NCBI RefSeq assembly: GCF_000813965.1 | Contig: NZ_JWLI01000001.1 | Coordinates: 620,001 to 684,000, forward strand | DNA: 64,000 nucleotides | From: Leisingera sp. ANG-M7 | GTDB taxonomy: Bacteria; Pseudomonadota; Alphaproteobacteria; Rhodobacterales; Rhodobacteraceae | Direction: 5' to 3' | Shown here: positions 24,861 through 33,517 of the stretch, piece after piece | Numbering within the stretch: the first letter of the stretch is position 1 | Layout of the letters: each line of letters starts with the position of its first letter | Made by a program: the position numbers and the translations under genes | Notes under the pieces: generated by a model | Database searches by the model: none | Seen by the model: only the letters and a program-made list of their open reading frames with translations | What the model was told of the DNA's origin: nothing

Positions 24861-25274
24861 ATGACGATTACAGTGTTTGAAAACGGCAGTGCTCCCGCAA
24901 CCGAAGCTGAAGCGCCTCCGTCGCAGTTGCCGCTTGCAGAAGCTCGCAGGCTGCATGGCCGCGGCGAAGCTGTCTTTGTTGACCTGCGTATGACGTGGGA
25001 AATGAAAAGAACCGGTCTCATTCCCGGGGCCTTTCCCTGCCCCCATGGGCTTATGGATCTGTGGATTGATCCCGACAGCCCCATCAGCGGCACCGCGCCT
25101 GCCAATAGGAAGGTGTTTGTTTTCTGCTGCGGTGATGGCCTGCACGCGCCCCAGGCCGCTCAAAGCGCCCGGCATATGGGCTTGCAGAAAGTTTTCTTTT
25201 TGGAAGGCGGGATGGATGCCTGGCTCTCCGGCGGCGGCTGCATAGCCGCGTTTGATCAGCACCAGGTTCATTGA
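24861..25274 (+). CDS. Rhodanese-domain protein with altered active-site loop
   Basis: 137 residues from ATG 24861, chosen because GGAG lies seven bases upstream; ATG 24840 and 24849 are in frame. It is a single rhodanese domain ('VFVDLRMTWEMKRTGLIPGA' and 'FFLEGGMDAWL'). The loop that should hold the persulfide and its cradle reads C90-GDGLHA, whereas the next gene has C90-ASAWRS; the loop Arg and Ser/Thr are His and Ala here. The Cys is kept, so sulfur binding remains possible. It is clearly a paralogue of the next gene. Confidence 0.75.
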   Translation: MTITVFENGSAPATEAEAPPSQLPLAEARRLHGRGEAVFVDLRMTWEMKRTGLIPGAFPCPHGLMDLWIDPDSPISGTAPANRKVFVFCCGDGLHAPQAAQSARHMGLQKVFFLEGGMDAWLSGGGCIAAFDQHQVH

Positions 25275-25349
25275 ACCGCGCCCAGCCGCTTGCACCCGGG
25301 TGTAAAACTCTGCAGCCTGTCTCCCGTTATTACTCCGGGAGAGCAGAGA

Positions 25350-25751
25350 ATGCCGCAACAGATCACCAAGGGCGTCAAGACGCTGCTGGCGGAGGCAAAC
25401 AGCCTCGTCGAGACTATGAGCGTCGGGGAGGCCAAGCAGAAGGTGCTGGACGAGAACTTCGTTTTCATCGACCTGCGCGACATCCGCGAATTGCAGCGCA
25501 GCGGCATGATCCCCGGTGCGTTTTCCTGTCCGCGCGGCATGCTGGAATTCTGGATCGACCCGGACAGTCCCTATCACAAACCGGTCTTCAATCAGGACAA
25601 GACCTACGTGTTCTACTGCGCCAGTGCCTGGCGCTCTGCCCTCAGCGCCCGGGCGGCGATGGAGATGGGGCTGAAACCGGTGGTGCATCTGGAGGGCGGC
25701 TTTACCGAATGGGCCAAGCAGGGCGGTCCGGTGGTCCCGCGCGAGGGCTGA
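25350..25751 (+). CDS. Rhodanese-like sulfurtransferase
   Basis: 133 residues from ATG 25350. It is a single rhodanese domain with 'FVFIDLRDIRELQRSGMIPG', the CPRGMLEFWIDPDSP segment, and an intact catalytic loop C90-ASAWRS. It should carry sulfur as a cysteine persulfide in the cytoplasm, possibly using thiosulfate. It lies 75 bases after its paralogue and the two share the same unusual CP(R/H)G...WIDPDSP stretch, so they arose by tandem duplication. Confidence 0.85.
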   Translation: MPQQITKGVKTLLAEANSLVETMSVGEAKQKVLDENFVFIDLRDIRELQRSGMIPGAFSCPRGMLEFWIDPDSPYHKPVFNQDKTYVFYCASAWRSALSARAAMEMGLKPVVHLEGGFTEWAKQGGPVVPREG

Positions 25752-25799
25752 GGCCCGCGGCGCGGAGTCAAGGCGCGGCGCGCCCCTTCGCGCAATTGA

Positions 25800-25814
25800 G
25801 AACAAATCACGAAC
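25800..25814. promoter_or_regulatory. LexA (SOS) box of the alphaproteobacterial type
   Basis: GAAC-AAATCAC-GAAC is an exact match to the alphaproteobacterial LexA direct repeat GAAC-N7-GAAC. It ends 16 bases before the ATG of imuA, placing it over the promoter. This indicates DNA-damage induction of imuA. Confidence 0.85.
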
Positions 25815-25830
25815 ATGCTAATGTTACAGC

Positions 25831-26553
25831 ATGCCGACTCACCTGCTTGCCCGCCGCCGCCACAAGCCCCGCCCGGCGCTGCCCCTGACAGAGGGGGTCG
25901 CACTGGAACTGGCCCGCGTGCATGAGGCCTGCGGCCCCGCCCGCCACAGTTTTGCGCTGTGGCTGGCGGCAGCGGCCCAAGGACCCGTGCTGTGGCTGTC
26001 CCAACCCCAGGCCGGCAGACCGCTGAATCCGGACGGGATAGCGGATTATGCCAGCCCGGCCCGGTTCCTGTTCGTGCAAACCGCCCGGACAGAGGATCTG
26101 CTCTGGGCGATGGAAGACGCCCTGCGCGGCGGCGCACCGCTGGTGGTGGCAGAGCTGGCAGAGCCGCCCGCCATGACCCCGGTGCGGCGGCTGCATCTGG
26201 CGGCAGAGGCTGGCGGCAGCTTCGGCCCGGCGCCGCTGGGCCTGCTGCTGACCCCGGGCCATGGCGGCGCCCAGGGCATCGAAAGCCGCTGGCACCTGAC
26301 CCATGCGCCCTGCCCCTCCAGCAGCCTGCCCGGCAGTAGCCCGGCGGGCAGCCGCCTGTGCTGGACCTTGCAGCGCCTGCGCGCCCGCACCCTGCCGCCC
26401 CGCAGCTGGCAAATCACCCGGGCCTGCACGGGCGGTTCTCTGCTGGCCGCCCCGCTGCCGACTGGCACTGACCGCCAGCAAGCCGCACGCCCTGCGGCTT
26501 CCCGGGCTCTCCCGCAACCGCAGCCGCCGCTGGTTGCGCCAGCGGTGCCCTAG
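25831..26553 (+). CDS. imuA: ImuA-family SOS mutagenesis protein (orphan)
   Basis: 240 residues with the ImuA/SulA-like (RecA-fold remnant) pattern: 'ELARVHEACGPARHSFALWLAA', 'LLWAMEDALRGGAPLVVAEL', 'RRLHLAAEAGGSFGPAPLGLLL' and the ending 'ARTLPPRSWQI'. ImuA normally works with ImuB and DnaE2 in damage-induced translesion synthesis and is encoded with them. Here the next gene is a YceI protein, so imuB and dnaE2 are not adjacent. A consensus LexA box lies directly upstream. The C-terminal ~35 residues are low-complexity Ala/Pro and may be dispensable. Confidence 0.75.
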   Translation: MPTHLLARRRHKPRPALPLTEGVALELARVHEACGPARHSFALWLAAAAQGPVLWLSQPQAGRPLNPDGIADYASPARFLFVQTARTEDLLWAMEDALRGGAPLVVAELAEPPAMTPVRRLHLAAEAGGSFGPAPLGLLLTPGHGGAQGIESRWHLTHAPCPSSSLPGSSPAGSRLCWTLQRLRARTLPPRSWQITRACTGGSLLAAPLPTGTDRQQAARPAASRALPQPQPPLVAPAVP

Positions 26554-26728
26554 CGGCATTGGGTCCAGCACCGGGCCCAACAGGCAGAGGCTTTGCCAGA
26601 AGCCGCAGCCCAGCGGGAGCGCCCTCGTTTTGCCGCGTTTCACGGCGGCACGCGCGAAAGTGAGCAGCCCTCTCCGGCAGATCCGGCTACACTCTGCCTG
26701 CACCACGCACCGGCAAAGGAAACCAAAA

Positions 26729-27334
26729 TTGGACATAAACGGACTGCAGCGGCGCAAACTGCTCGCCGGCCTCAGCGCTGTGATGCTGGCGCCGCAAGGC
26801 CTGCATGCAGCGCCCCTGGCATACCAGCTGGTGCCAGAGGCCACCGATGTGCGGTTCACTTTCATGCTCAGCGGCCAGCCGCAGCACGGGCGCATTCCGG
26901 TCTCCAAGGCCCGCATCCGCATCGACCCGAAGAGCCTGGCCCGCAGTCAGGCCGATATCACGCTCGACGCCCGCCGCGCCCGCACCGGGCTGGTCTTTGC
27001 CACCGAAGCGCTGAAAAGCCCCGGTGTCCTCAACACTGCCCGCCATCCGCAAATCCGCTTCCGCTCCACCCGTGTCCGGCTAGGGCCGGACGGGCGGATC
27101 TCAGGCGGTGCCGCGATCGAGGGAGAGCTTACCCTGCGCGGGACCACCCGCCCTCTGACCCTGCAGGCTGCGCTCTACCGCCGCCCCGGCAGCGCCCCGG
27201 ATGATCTCAGCGAACTAGACGTGCAGCTGTCGGGCCAGCTCAGCCGCGCCGCCTTCGGCGCCACCGGTTATGCGGATCTGGTTGCCGACCGCGTCCGCCT
27301 CGCCATCGAGGCCCGCATCCGCCGCACCGGCTGA
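26729..27334 (+). CDS. YceI-like periplasmic lipid-binding domain protein
   Basis: 201 residues starting at TTG 26729, eight bases after AAAGGA; the same frame is open far upstream but that part overlaps imuA and is not a gene. The N-terminus has a twin-arginine-like signal (RRKLLAGLSAVMLAPQGLHA). The mature part is a YceI lipocalin-like beta-barrel: 'YQLVPEATDVRFTFMLSG', 'TGLVFATEALKSPGVLNTARHPQIRF', 'GELTLRGTTRPLTL'. YceI proteins bind isoprenoid quinones or similar lipids in the periplasm. Some members sit with cytochrome b561, which is not present here. Confidence 0.75.
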   Translation: MDINGLQRRKLLAGLSAVMLAPQGLHAAPLAYQLVPEATDVRFTFMLSGQPQHGRIPVSKARIRIDPKSLARSQADITLDARRARTGLVFATEALKSPGVLNTARHPQIRFRSTRVRLGPDGRISGGAAIEGELTLRGTTRPLTLQAALYRRPGSAPDDLSELDVQLSGQLSRAAFGATGYADLVADRVRLAIEARIRRTG

Positions 27335-27448
27335 GCCCCGGCCCGGCATCTGTGCAGGTGCCGAAAAACACCGCCGCGCAGAAATACGACATGGCTTTGG
27401 CGGAAACCGGCTGGCAATGCTGCGTCAGCCTGTCATGGTCGCAACGTT

Positions 27449-28675
27449 ATGCGCCTGATCGTCTCCTTTGCCGCCCTGTTCCTCTCCGTCATCCTGCTGC
27501 AGCTGTCCACGGGAGGCGTCGGCCCGCTCGATGCGATCTCCGGCCTGACGCTCAACTTCACCAAGGAGCAGATCGGCCTCCTCGGCTCGGCCCATTTCTT
27601 CGGCTTCTTTATCGGCTGCTGGTGGGCGCCGCGGCTGATGGGCAATGTCGGCCATTCCCGCGCCTTTGCGGTCTGCACCGCACTGGGGGCAATGGGCCTC
27701 TTGGGCCACACGCTGACGGAAAACCCCTATGCCTGGGCCGCGATGCGGATCGCTTCCGGCCTTTGCGTGGCCGGCGCCTATACGGTGATCGAGGCCTGGC
27801 TGAACGCCAAGGTCACCAATGAAAACCGCGGCCGTGCCATGGGCACCTACCGTATTGCCGACATGAGTGCATCGCTGGCGGCGCAGCTGATCATCGCGGT
27901 GCTGCCGCCAGCGGTTTACATCTCGTATAATCTGCTGGCCGTGGTGTGCTGTGCGGCCCTGCTGCCGCTCACGCTGACCAAGGCCAGCCAGCCGGAAACC
28001 CCCGACGCCCCCAGGTTGCGCCCCAAACTGGCATGGCGCTGTTCACCGCTGGCAGTGGCAGGCGTGATTGTCTCGGCGCTCAGCTCCGCCTCCTTCCGGA
28101 TGGTCGGCCCGGTCTATGGCCAGGAGGTCGGACTGGAAATCGGCCAGATCGCCTTCTTCCTCGCTTCATTCGTCCTTGGCGGCGCACTGGCGCAATACCC
28201 GATGGGCTGGCTGGCCGACAAATACGACCGCCGCTGGGTGTTGATCTGGCTGTCCGGCATCGCCATCCTCAGCTGCGGCATCACCATGGCCGCCAGCGGC
28301 ACCGGCACCCTGGGCGTGATGCTGGCAGCCGGGTTCTTCGGCTTCACCACCTTCCCGATCTTCTCGGTCTCTGCCGCCCACGCCAACGACTTTGCCACCT
28401 CCGCCGAACGGGTCGAGCTGTCCGCAGCGCTGATGTTCTGGTACGCGCTTGGCGCCATCGCCTCGCCCTATGTCTCCTCGGCACTGATCGACAGTTTCGG
28501 GCCGGCGGCTCTGTTTGCCTATGTCGCCTGCGGCCATCTGCTGCTGATCGCCTTCGGTCTCAACCGGATGCGCGCCCGCCCGGTGCCGGAGGAGCGCACC
28601 AGCTACGTCTATTCACCGCGCACTTCCTTCACCGTCGGGCGTCTGCTGAAACGCTCGCGCGAGGGGCGGAAATAA
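27449..28675 (+). CDS. MFS transporter
   Basis: 408 residues, twelve predicted membrane segments. The middle carries the MFS loop motif 'QYPMGWLADKYDRRWVLI' and the N-half has 'FFGFFIGCWWAPRLMGNVGHSRAF'. The pattern 'ASGLCVAGAYTVIEAWLNAKV' matches the YcaD/hexuronate-like MFS branch found across Rhodobacteraceae. Substrate unknown. It converges on the flotillin operon, with a bidirectional terminator between. Confidence 0.85.
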   Translation: MRLIVSFAALFLSVILLQLSTGGVGPLDAISGLTLNFTKEQIGLLGSAHFFGFFIGCWWAPRLMGNVGHSRAFAVCTALGAMGLLGHTLTENPYAWAAMRIASGLCVAGAYTVIEAWLNAKVTNENRGRAMGTYRIADMSASLAAQLIIAVLPPAVYISYNLLAVVCCAALLPLTLTKASQPETPDAPRLRPKLAWRCSPLAVAGVIVSALSSASFRMVGPVYGQEVGLEIGQIAFFLASFVLGGALAQYPMGWLADKYDRRWVLIWLSGIAILSCGITMAASGTGTLGVMLAAGFFGFTTFPIFSVSAAHANDFATSAERVELSAALMFWYALGAIASPYVSSALIDSFGPAALFAYVACGHLLLIAFGLNRMRARPVPEERTSYVYSPRTSFTVGRLLKRSREGRK

Positions 28676-28715
28676 AGGGCAGCATATATGACCCTTTAAG
28701 GATCTGCTTACACAT

Positions 28716-28747
28716 AAAAAAGAGGCCGGAAAACTCCGGCCTCTTTG
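28716..28747. terminator. Bidirectional terminator between MFS and flotillin genes
   Basis: A 10-bp stem (AGAGGCCGGA at 28721-28730, TCCGGCCTCT at 28735-28744) is flanked by a run of A on one side and T on the other, so it can serve both converging transcripts. Confidence 0.85.
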
Positions 28748-28767
28748 TTCCTGCAGGCTGCTGCCGG

Positions 28768-30534
28768 TCAGCCTTGAGACGCGGCGGTTTCTGCTGTTTC
28801 AGCCGCCACTTCTGCCGCTGGTTCAGCCGCGGCGCCATTCAGCAACGGCAAGTCTGCGGCTTCGACTTCATCGGCCTCAACACCCAGCGCTTGGCTGGCG
28901 ACGCCGCTGACACCGTTTTCCATCGACAAGCCCAGCTCCTCGCCCAGCTTCTTCAGCGCAGGCATCTGAACTGCCATGCCCATGATCGAATCCAGCGCCT
29001 GGTTCACCACCGGCTTCTCTGCGCCAGCCCCGGCACCTGCGGCGGTATAGGGCGCACCGGCGCCGATGCCGCTGACCTGGTGAATCTTAATCGAGTCGAT
29101 CTTCTCTGCCGGCTTCACCATCTCGCAGATGATCGCAGGCATCGCCTCAATCCGGGCCAGGTCGACCTTCATCCGGATCAGTTCACCCGACAGGGCGTTT
29201 TCCGCGTCAACAATAGCCCGCTTGCCTTCTGCCTCAGCCAGCATGTCGTTCTTCTTGGCCTCGGCCCGGATGTTCAAGGCGTCGGCCTCAGCCTGAGCTT
29301 CCTCGCGGCGGGCTTCGGCGCGGTCGGCGGCGGCTTCTTTCTCGGCCTGCGCAGCCAGGCGGATGCCGGTTGCCTGGCGCTCGGCCTCTCGGGTGGCTTC
29401 AATCAGCGTGATTTGCTTCAAACGCTCGGCCTCGGCCACCTGGCGGGCGGTTGCCACCGCTTCGGTTGCCTTGGTTGCTTCGGCCCTGGCCAAGTCTGCG
29501 GACGCTCGCGCGCGGCTTTCTTCCTCGGACTTCTGCGCGATGATGATCTGGCGCTCCTGTTCAGCCACTTCCAGTTCGCGTTCCTTGGCAATCTCCGCCT
29601 CGCGGACCGCGCGTTCCTTGGCGATCTCGGCATCGCGGATCTTGGCTTCGCGGGCGATGTCCGCCGAACGGATGGCCTCTTCACGAGCAATCCGGGCGCG
29701 TTCAGTCTCACGCATTGAGTCCTCGCGCCGCTGTGCGATCTCTGCCTCCTGCGCCGCCTTCATGGTCTCGACCTGCTTGGCCTGCTCGATCTTGGCCTGC
29801 TCTTCGTCCTGTTCGATGGCCAAGCGCTGGCGCTCCGCCTCCATCGCCGCACGGCGCACCGCAACCTCGGCCTCAGCGTCAATCTGCGCGCGCTCCTTTT
29901 TGGAGGTGGCAATCACCTCAGCCAGCTTGCGCATGCCCACCGCGTTAAAGGCGTTGTTCTCATCCAGTGCCTCAAACGGGGTCTGGTCCAGCGCAGTCAG
30001 CGAGACGGATTCCAGCGACAGGCCGTTCTTCAGAAGGTCCTCGGACACGGCATTCTGCACCTCCTGCACGAAGTCGGCACGGTTTTCGTGCAGCCCGTCC
30101 ATGGTCATCTGCGCCGCCACAGCCCGCAGGCCGTCAACCAGCTTGCCCTCGATCATCTCGCGCAGCTGCTCCACGTCGAACGTGCGGTCACCCAGTGTCT
30201 GCGCGGCGCGGGCAATGCCCTCAACCGTCGCCATGACGGAGACATAGAATTCGACGCCGACATCAACGCGCATCCGGTCTTTGGTGATCAGCGCGCCGTC
30301 ATTGTTGCGCTGCACCTCAAGACGCAGAGTCTTCATGTTGACCGGGCTCACCTCATGCAGCAGCGGCACCACCAGCACGCCGCCATCCATGATGACCTTC
30401 TTTCCGTTGGCCCCGGTCCGCACCAGGCTGATCTCACGGGACGACCGTTTGTAAAGCCGGCCCAGAACCAGGCCGAAGACCAGAAGAAAGACAAGAGCGC
30501 TCACCACCACAATGAGCATGAATTGAAATTCCAT
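28768..30534 (-). CDS. Flotillin-family (YqiK) membrane scaffold protein
   Basis: 588 residues. An N-terminal membrane segment ('FMLIVVVSALVFLLVFGLVLG') is followed by a Band 7/SPFH domain (~35-200; 'KTLRLEVQRNNDGALITKDRM'). A long Ala/Glu/Arg-rich coiled coil (~225-440) contains repeated REAEIAKER-type segments. The C-terminal part carries the flotillin tail (AMPAIICEMVKPAEKIDSIK). It assembles oligomers in functional membrane microdomains. The YqiJ/NfeD-like partner is encoded immediately upstream, the usual pairing. The strong start site AAGGAGG precedes ATG 30534. Confidence 0.92.
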   Translation of the reverse strand: MEFQFMLIVVVSALVFLLVFGLVLGRLYKRSSREISLVRTGANGKKVIMDGGVLVVPLLHEVSPVNMKTLRLEVQRNNDGALITKDRMRVDVGVEFYVSVMATVEGIARAAQTLGDRTFDVEQLREMIEGKLVDGLRAVAAQMTMDGLHENRADFVQEVQNAVSEDLLKNGLSLESVSLTALDQTPFEALDENNAFNAVGMRKLAEVIATSKKERAQIDAEAEVAVRRAAMEAERQRLAIEQDEEQAKIEQAKQVETMKAAQEAEIAQRREDSMRETERARIAREEAIRSADIAREAKIRDAEIAKERAVREAEIAKERELEVAEQERQIIIAQKSEEESRARASADLARAEATKATEAVATARQVAEAERLKQITLIEATREAERQATGIRLAAQAEKEAAADRAEARREEAQAEADALNIRAEAKKNDMLAEAEGKRAIVDAENALSGELIRMKVDLARIEAMPAIICEMVKPAEKIDSIKIHQVSGIGAGAPYTAAGAGAGAEKPVVNQALDSIMGMAVQMPALKKLGEELGLSMENGVSGVASQALGVEADEVEAADLPLLNGAAAEPAAEVAAETAETAASQG

Positions 30535-30608
30535 GCGGAATACCTCCTTGGATAATAGGATTTCAGTGTTTGTTGGTTTCTGTGAACCGGACGAACCAGT
30601 CCGGCGGA

Positions 30609-31361
30609 TTATTCAGACAGTGCGATCAGCACAAAGCGGTCCTTGCGGCGGTCGCGCATCACCAGCACCTCGGTGCCCTGGGCCAGTTCCTCGCCTGCAG
30701 CGAAGGGTTCGGCGCGCAGGTAATGAGCGTTGCCGTAGCCATCCATGACGCGTACCTCGGCCGGGCGCCCTGCGGCAGCGGTTCCCTGGGTGATCACCCC
30801 CCGGCGGCGGCCCAGGCTGCGCTCCGACAGCGCCTCTGTCTCGGTTTGCGGCAAGGCCCTGGCAAAGATCCCGCCAAAGGCGCGTGCAAACCACAGACCA
30901 AAGGCACCCGCGGGCAGTCCCGCCATCCAGGCAGGTGCGGCAGAACCCAAATAGGACTTCAGCACCATCTGCAAGCCGATGCCGCTCAGGCCGAAGCCCA
31001 TCAGCAATGCTGCCAGCCAGATCAGCGCCGGCATCCGCCCCAGGCCCAGCCAGGATGCCAGGCTGCCGGAAGCATCTGCAGCCCCGGCATTGCCTGGCGC
31101 TTCTGCCCCGTCGATTTCCGCGAGGTCGATGTCTCCAAGATCACCCAAAGCGTCCGCGGCGGCATCTGCGCCCAGGTCGCCAATATCCGGGAACCCGCCG
31201 ATCTCTGCACCGTCAGCCGCGTCAAGCCCCGCTTCGCCATCAGCGCCGACCAGACTGCCGCCAAGCAGCAAAGCCGCAAGTTCCAGAACCGCCAGACCGC
31301 CCAGCAGGGCGAGCGCAAGGGAAAACGGCGCAAACGCACCATCAAGCAGGAAGTCGAACAC
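30609..31361 (-). CDS. YqiJ-like membrane protein with NfeD-type OB-fold (DUF1449)
   Basis: 250 residues from a GTG start. There is one N-terminal membrane segment, an Asp/Ala-rich loop (~45-100, 'LGDLGDIDLAEIDGAEAP'), two further membrane segments (~110-165), and a C-terminal OB-fold ('GRRRGVITQGTAAAGRPAEVRV' to 'GTEVLVMRDRRKDRFVLI'). This is the YqiJ arrangement; YqiJ and NfeD proteins pair with flotillins, and here the flotillin gene follows by 74 bases on the same strand. A GntR-like inverted repeat lies just upstream. Confidence 0.85.
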   Translation of the reverse strand: MFDFLLDGAFAPFSLALALLGGLAVLELAALLLGGSLVGADGEAGLDAADGAEIGGFPDIGDLGADAAADALGDLGDIDLAEIDGAEAPGNAGAADASGSLASWLGLGRMPALIWLAALLMGFGLSGIGLQMVLKSYLGSAAPAWMAGLPAGAFGLWFARAFGGIFARALPQTETEALSERSLGRRRGVITQGTAAAGRPAEVRVMDGYGNAHYLRAEPFAAGEELAQGTEVLVMRDRRKDRFVLIALSE

Positions 31362-31380
31362 CTATGGAATGCCTTTCAAA

Positions 31381-31398
31381 TGTATGCCGTGGTATACA
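31381..31398. promoter_or_regulatory. Inverted repeat upstream of the yqiJ-flotillin operon
   Basis: TGTATGCC-GT-GGTATACA is an 18-base inverted repeat with seven of eight positions matching, of the TGGTATACCA kind bound by GntR-type repressors. It sits 20 bases before the GTG start of the YqiJ-like gene. The region up to metG (to 31595) holds no other identifiable feature. Confidence 0.4.
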
Positions 31399-31595
31399 AA
31401 TCATATGGTAACGCTCTTGTGAGCTTTCAAGGGCTTAAGATAGAGTTTCACAACTCCTGAGTGCGCCAGCCCGGATTGCAGTTCAAGCATGAACTGCACG
31501 CACGCCTCTTATTTCCAGCGAATTCTGCTGGCGGGGTTCCCGCCGCCTGCGCCATGCGTTAGACGGGCCTTTGACGTATTACCTGGATGGATGGC

Positions 31596-33314
31596 ATGGC
31601 ACGCATTCTGATCACTTCGGCAATCCCCTACATCAACGGGATCAAGCATCTGGGCAACCTGGTGGGCAGCCAGCTGCCGGCCGACCTTTATGCCCGGTTC
31701 CAGCGCGGACGCGGCAATGAGGTGATGTTCCTCTGCGCCACAGATGAACACGGCACCCCGGCGGAACTGGCCGCGGCCAAGGCCAACCAGCCGGTGGCGG
31801 AATACTGCGCTGCAATGCATGAGATCCAAGCAGAGATCGCCAAAGGCTTTGCCCTGTCGTTCGATCACTTCGGCCGGTCTTCCAGCCCGCAGAACCACGC
31901 GCTGACCCAGCATTTCGCAGGCAAACTGGCTGAGGCGGGGCTGATCCGCGAAGTGACCGAAAAACAGGTCTACTCCAACGCCGACGGCCGCTTCCTGCCC
32001 GACCGGTATATCGAAGGCACCTGCCCCAACTGCGGCTATGAAAAGGCCCGCGGCGACCAATGCGAGGAATGCACCAAGCAGCTGGACCCGACCGACCTGA
32101 TCAATCCGCGCTCTGCCGTCTCCGGCTCCACCGACCTGGAAGTGCGCGAGACCAAGCACCTGTATCTGTGCCAGTCGCAGTTGAAGGACCAGCTAGACGC
32201 CTGGATTGACAGCAAGAAAGACTGGCCGGTCCTGACGACCTCGATTGCCAAGAAGTGGCTGCATGACGGCGACGGGCTGCAGGACCGCGGCATCACCCGC
32301 GACCTTGACTGGGGCGTGCCGGTCAAGAAAGGCGGTGAGGACTGGCCGGGCATGGAAGGCAAGGTCTTCTACGTCTGGTTCGACGCACCGATCGAATATA
32401 TCGCGGCCTCTCGCGAATGGGCTGATGCCAACGGCAAGTCCGACGCCGACTGGCAGCGCTGGTGGCGCACCGACAAGGGCGCCGAGGACGTCAAATACGT
32501 CCAGTTCATGGGCAAGGACAATGTTCCCTTCCACACCCTGTCGTTCCCAGCCACCATTCTGGGTTCCGGCGAGCCGTGGAAGATGGTCGACCACCTGAAG
32601 TCTTTCAACTACCTGAACTACGACGGCGGTCAGTTCTCCACTTCGCAGGGCCGCGGCGTCTTCATGGATCAGGCGCTGGAAATCCTGCCCGCGGATTACT
32701 GGCGCTGGTGGCTGCTGAGCCATGCACCCGAAAGCAGCGACTCTGAGTTCACCTGGGAGAACTTCCAGCAGTCGGTGAACAAGGACCTGGCGGACGTGCT
32801 GGGCAACTTTGTCAGCCGCATCACCAAGTTCTGCCGTTCCAAGTTCGGCGAGGAAGTACCCTCGGCTGGCGAATACGGTGAGCAGGAACAGGCACTGATT
32901 GCCGAACTCACCACCCGCATCCGCGCCTATGAAGGCCATATGGAAGCAATGGAGGTGCGCAAATCGGCGCAGGAGCTGCGGGCAATCTGGGTTGCCGGCA
33001 ATGAATATCTGCAATCCGCCGCCCCCTGGTCGGTGTTTAAGGAAGACCCCGAGCGCGCCGCCGCGCAGGTGCGTCTGGGCCTCAATCTGATCCGGCTTTA
33101 CGCGGTGCTGTCTGCCCCCTTCATCCCGCAGGCCAGCGACACGCTGATGGCAGCGCTGAACACGGAGGACCGCAGCTGGCCGGACGATGCGGCGGCAGCC
33201 CTGTCTGCTCTGCCCGCAGGCCACGCCTTTACCGTGCCGGAGGTGCTGTTCGCCAAGATCACCGACGAACAGCGCGAAGAATGGCAGGAACGCTTCTCCG
33301 GCACCCGCGCCTGA
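31596..33314 (+). CDS. metG: Methionyl-tRNA synthetase
   Basis: 572 residues from ATG 31596 ([26 protein letters not shown]); ATG 31587 is in frame. It charges tRNA-Met. The HIGH motif is HLGN, the CP domain holds a C4 zinc knuckle ([17 protein letters not shown]), and the KMSKS region reads QFSTSQG. The C-terminal anticodon-binding domain is present ('[23 protein letters not shown]'), but the extra dimerisation domain found in some MetRS is absent. The KMSKS variant with Gln first and Thr in the second-lysine position is worth noting; similar forms may be normal in this group. Confidence 0.95.
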   Translation: MARILITSAIPYINGIKHLGNLVGSQLPADLYARFQRGRGNEVMFLCATDEHGTPAELAAAKANQPVAEYCAAMHEIQAEIAKGFALSFDHFGRSSSPQNHALTQHFAGKLAEAGLIREVTEKQVYSNADGRFLPDRYIEGTCPNCGYEKARGDQCEECTKQLDPTDLINPRSAVSGSTDLEVRETKHLYLCQSQLKDQLDAWIDSKKDWPVLTTSIAKKWLHDGDGLQDRGITRDLDWGVPVKKGGEDWPGMEGKVFYVWFDAPIEYIAASREWADANGKSDADWQRWWRTDKGAEDVKYVQFMGKDNVPFHTLSFPATILGSGEPWKMVDHLKSFNYLNYDGGQFSTSQGRGVFMDQALEILPADYWRWWLLSHAPESSDSEFTWENFQQSVNKDLADVLGNFVSRITKFCRSKFGEEVPSAGEYGEQEQALIAELTTRIRAYEGHMEAMEVRKSAQELRAIWVAGNEYLQSAAPWSVFKEDPERAAAQVRLGLNLIRLYAVLSAPFIPQASDTLMAALNTEDRSWPDDAAAALSALPAGHAFTVPEVLFAKITDEQREEWQERFSGTRA

Positions 33315-33339
33315 CGCACCAGACTTTAACTGAGACAGA

Positions 33340-33364
33340 GGCCGCCCGCTGGGCGGCCTTTTTG
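33340..33364 (+). terminator. Terminator of metG
   Basis: GGCCGCCC (33340-33347) pairs with GGGCGGCC (33351-33358) and is followed by TTTTT, 25 bases after the stop. Confidence 0.9.
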
Positions 33365-33417
33365 TTTGCCATCCCATTGCCACAACGCAAAACTTATTTC
33401 CGACTAAAAAACTCAGG

Positions 33418-33442
33418 TTGACATAGGTGAGTAAATAAATCA
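33418..33442 (+). promoter_or_regulatory. Promoter/Iron-Rhodo-box candidate upstream of the hemP locus
   Basis: A TTGACA (33418-33423) is followed by TGA-GTAAATAAA-TCA (33428-33442), which fits the TGA-N9-TCA Iron-Rhodo-box described for iron-responsive control in Rhodobacterales. The AT-rich patch stands out in GC-rich DNA and lies 76 bases before the first small gene of an iron operon. The motif has only six fixed bases, so chance is possible. Confidence 0.4.
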
Positions 33443-33517
33443 GGAATACAGCATTCCAGCCAGCCTGACTCGGATCAGGCGAGCCCGAGTGACATTCAAT
33501 CAACCGAGATCGCCCCC

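Noticed and set aside
26303-26728. N-terminal extension of the YceI frame
   Set aside because: It overlaps imuA in another frame. The TTG at 26729 has a good ribosome binding site and is followed by a signal peptide.
28768-30534. DNA-level repeats in the flotillin gene as a repeat array
   Set aside because: The repeated GCG/GAG-rich units encode the Ala/Glu/Arg coiled coil expected in flotillins. They are not a CRISPR or satellite.
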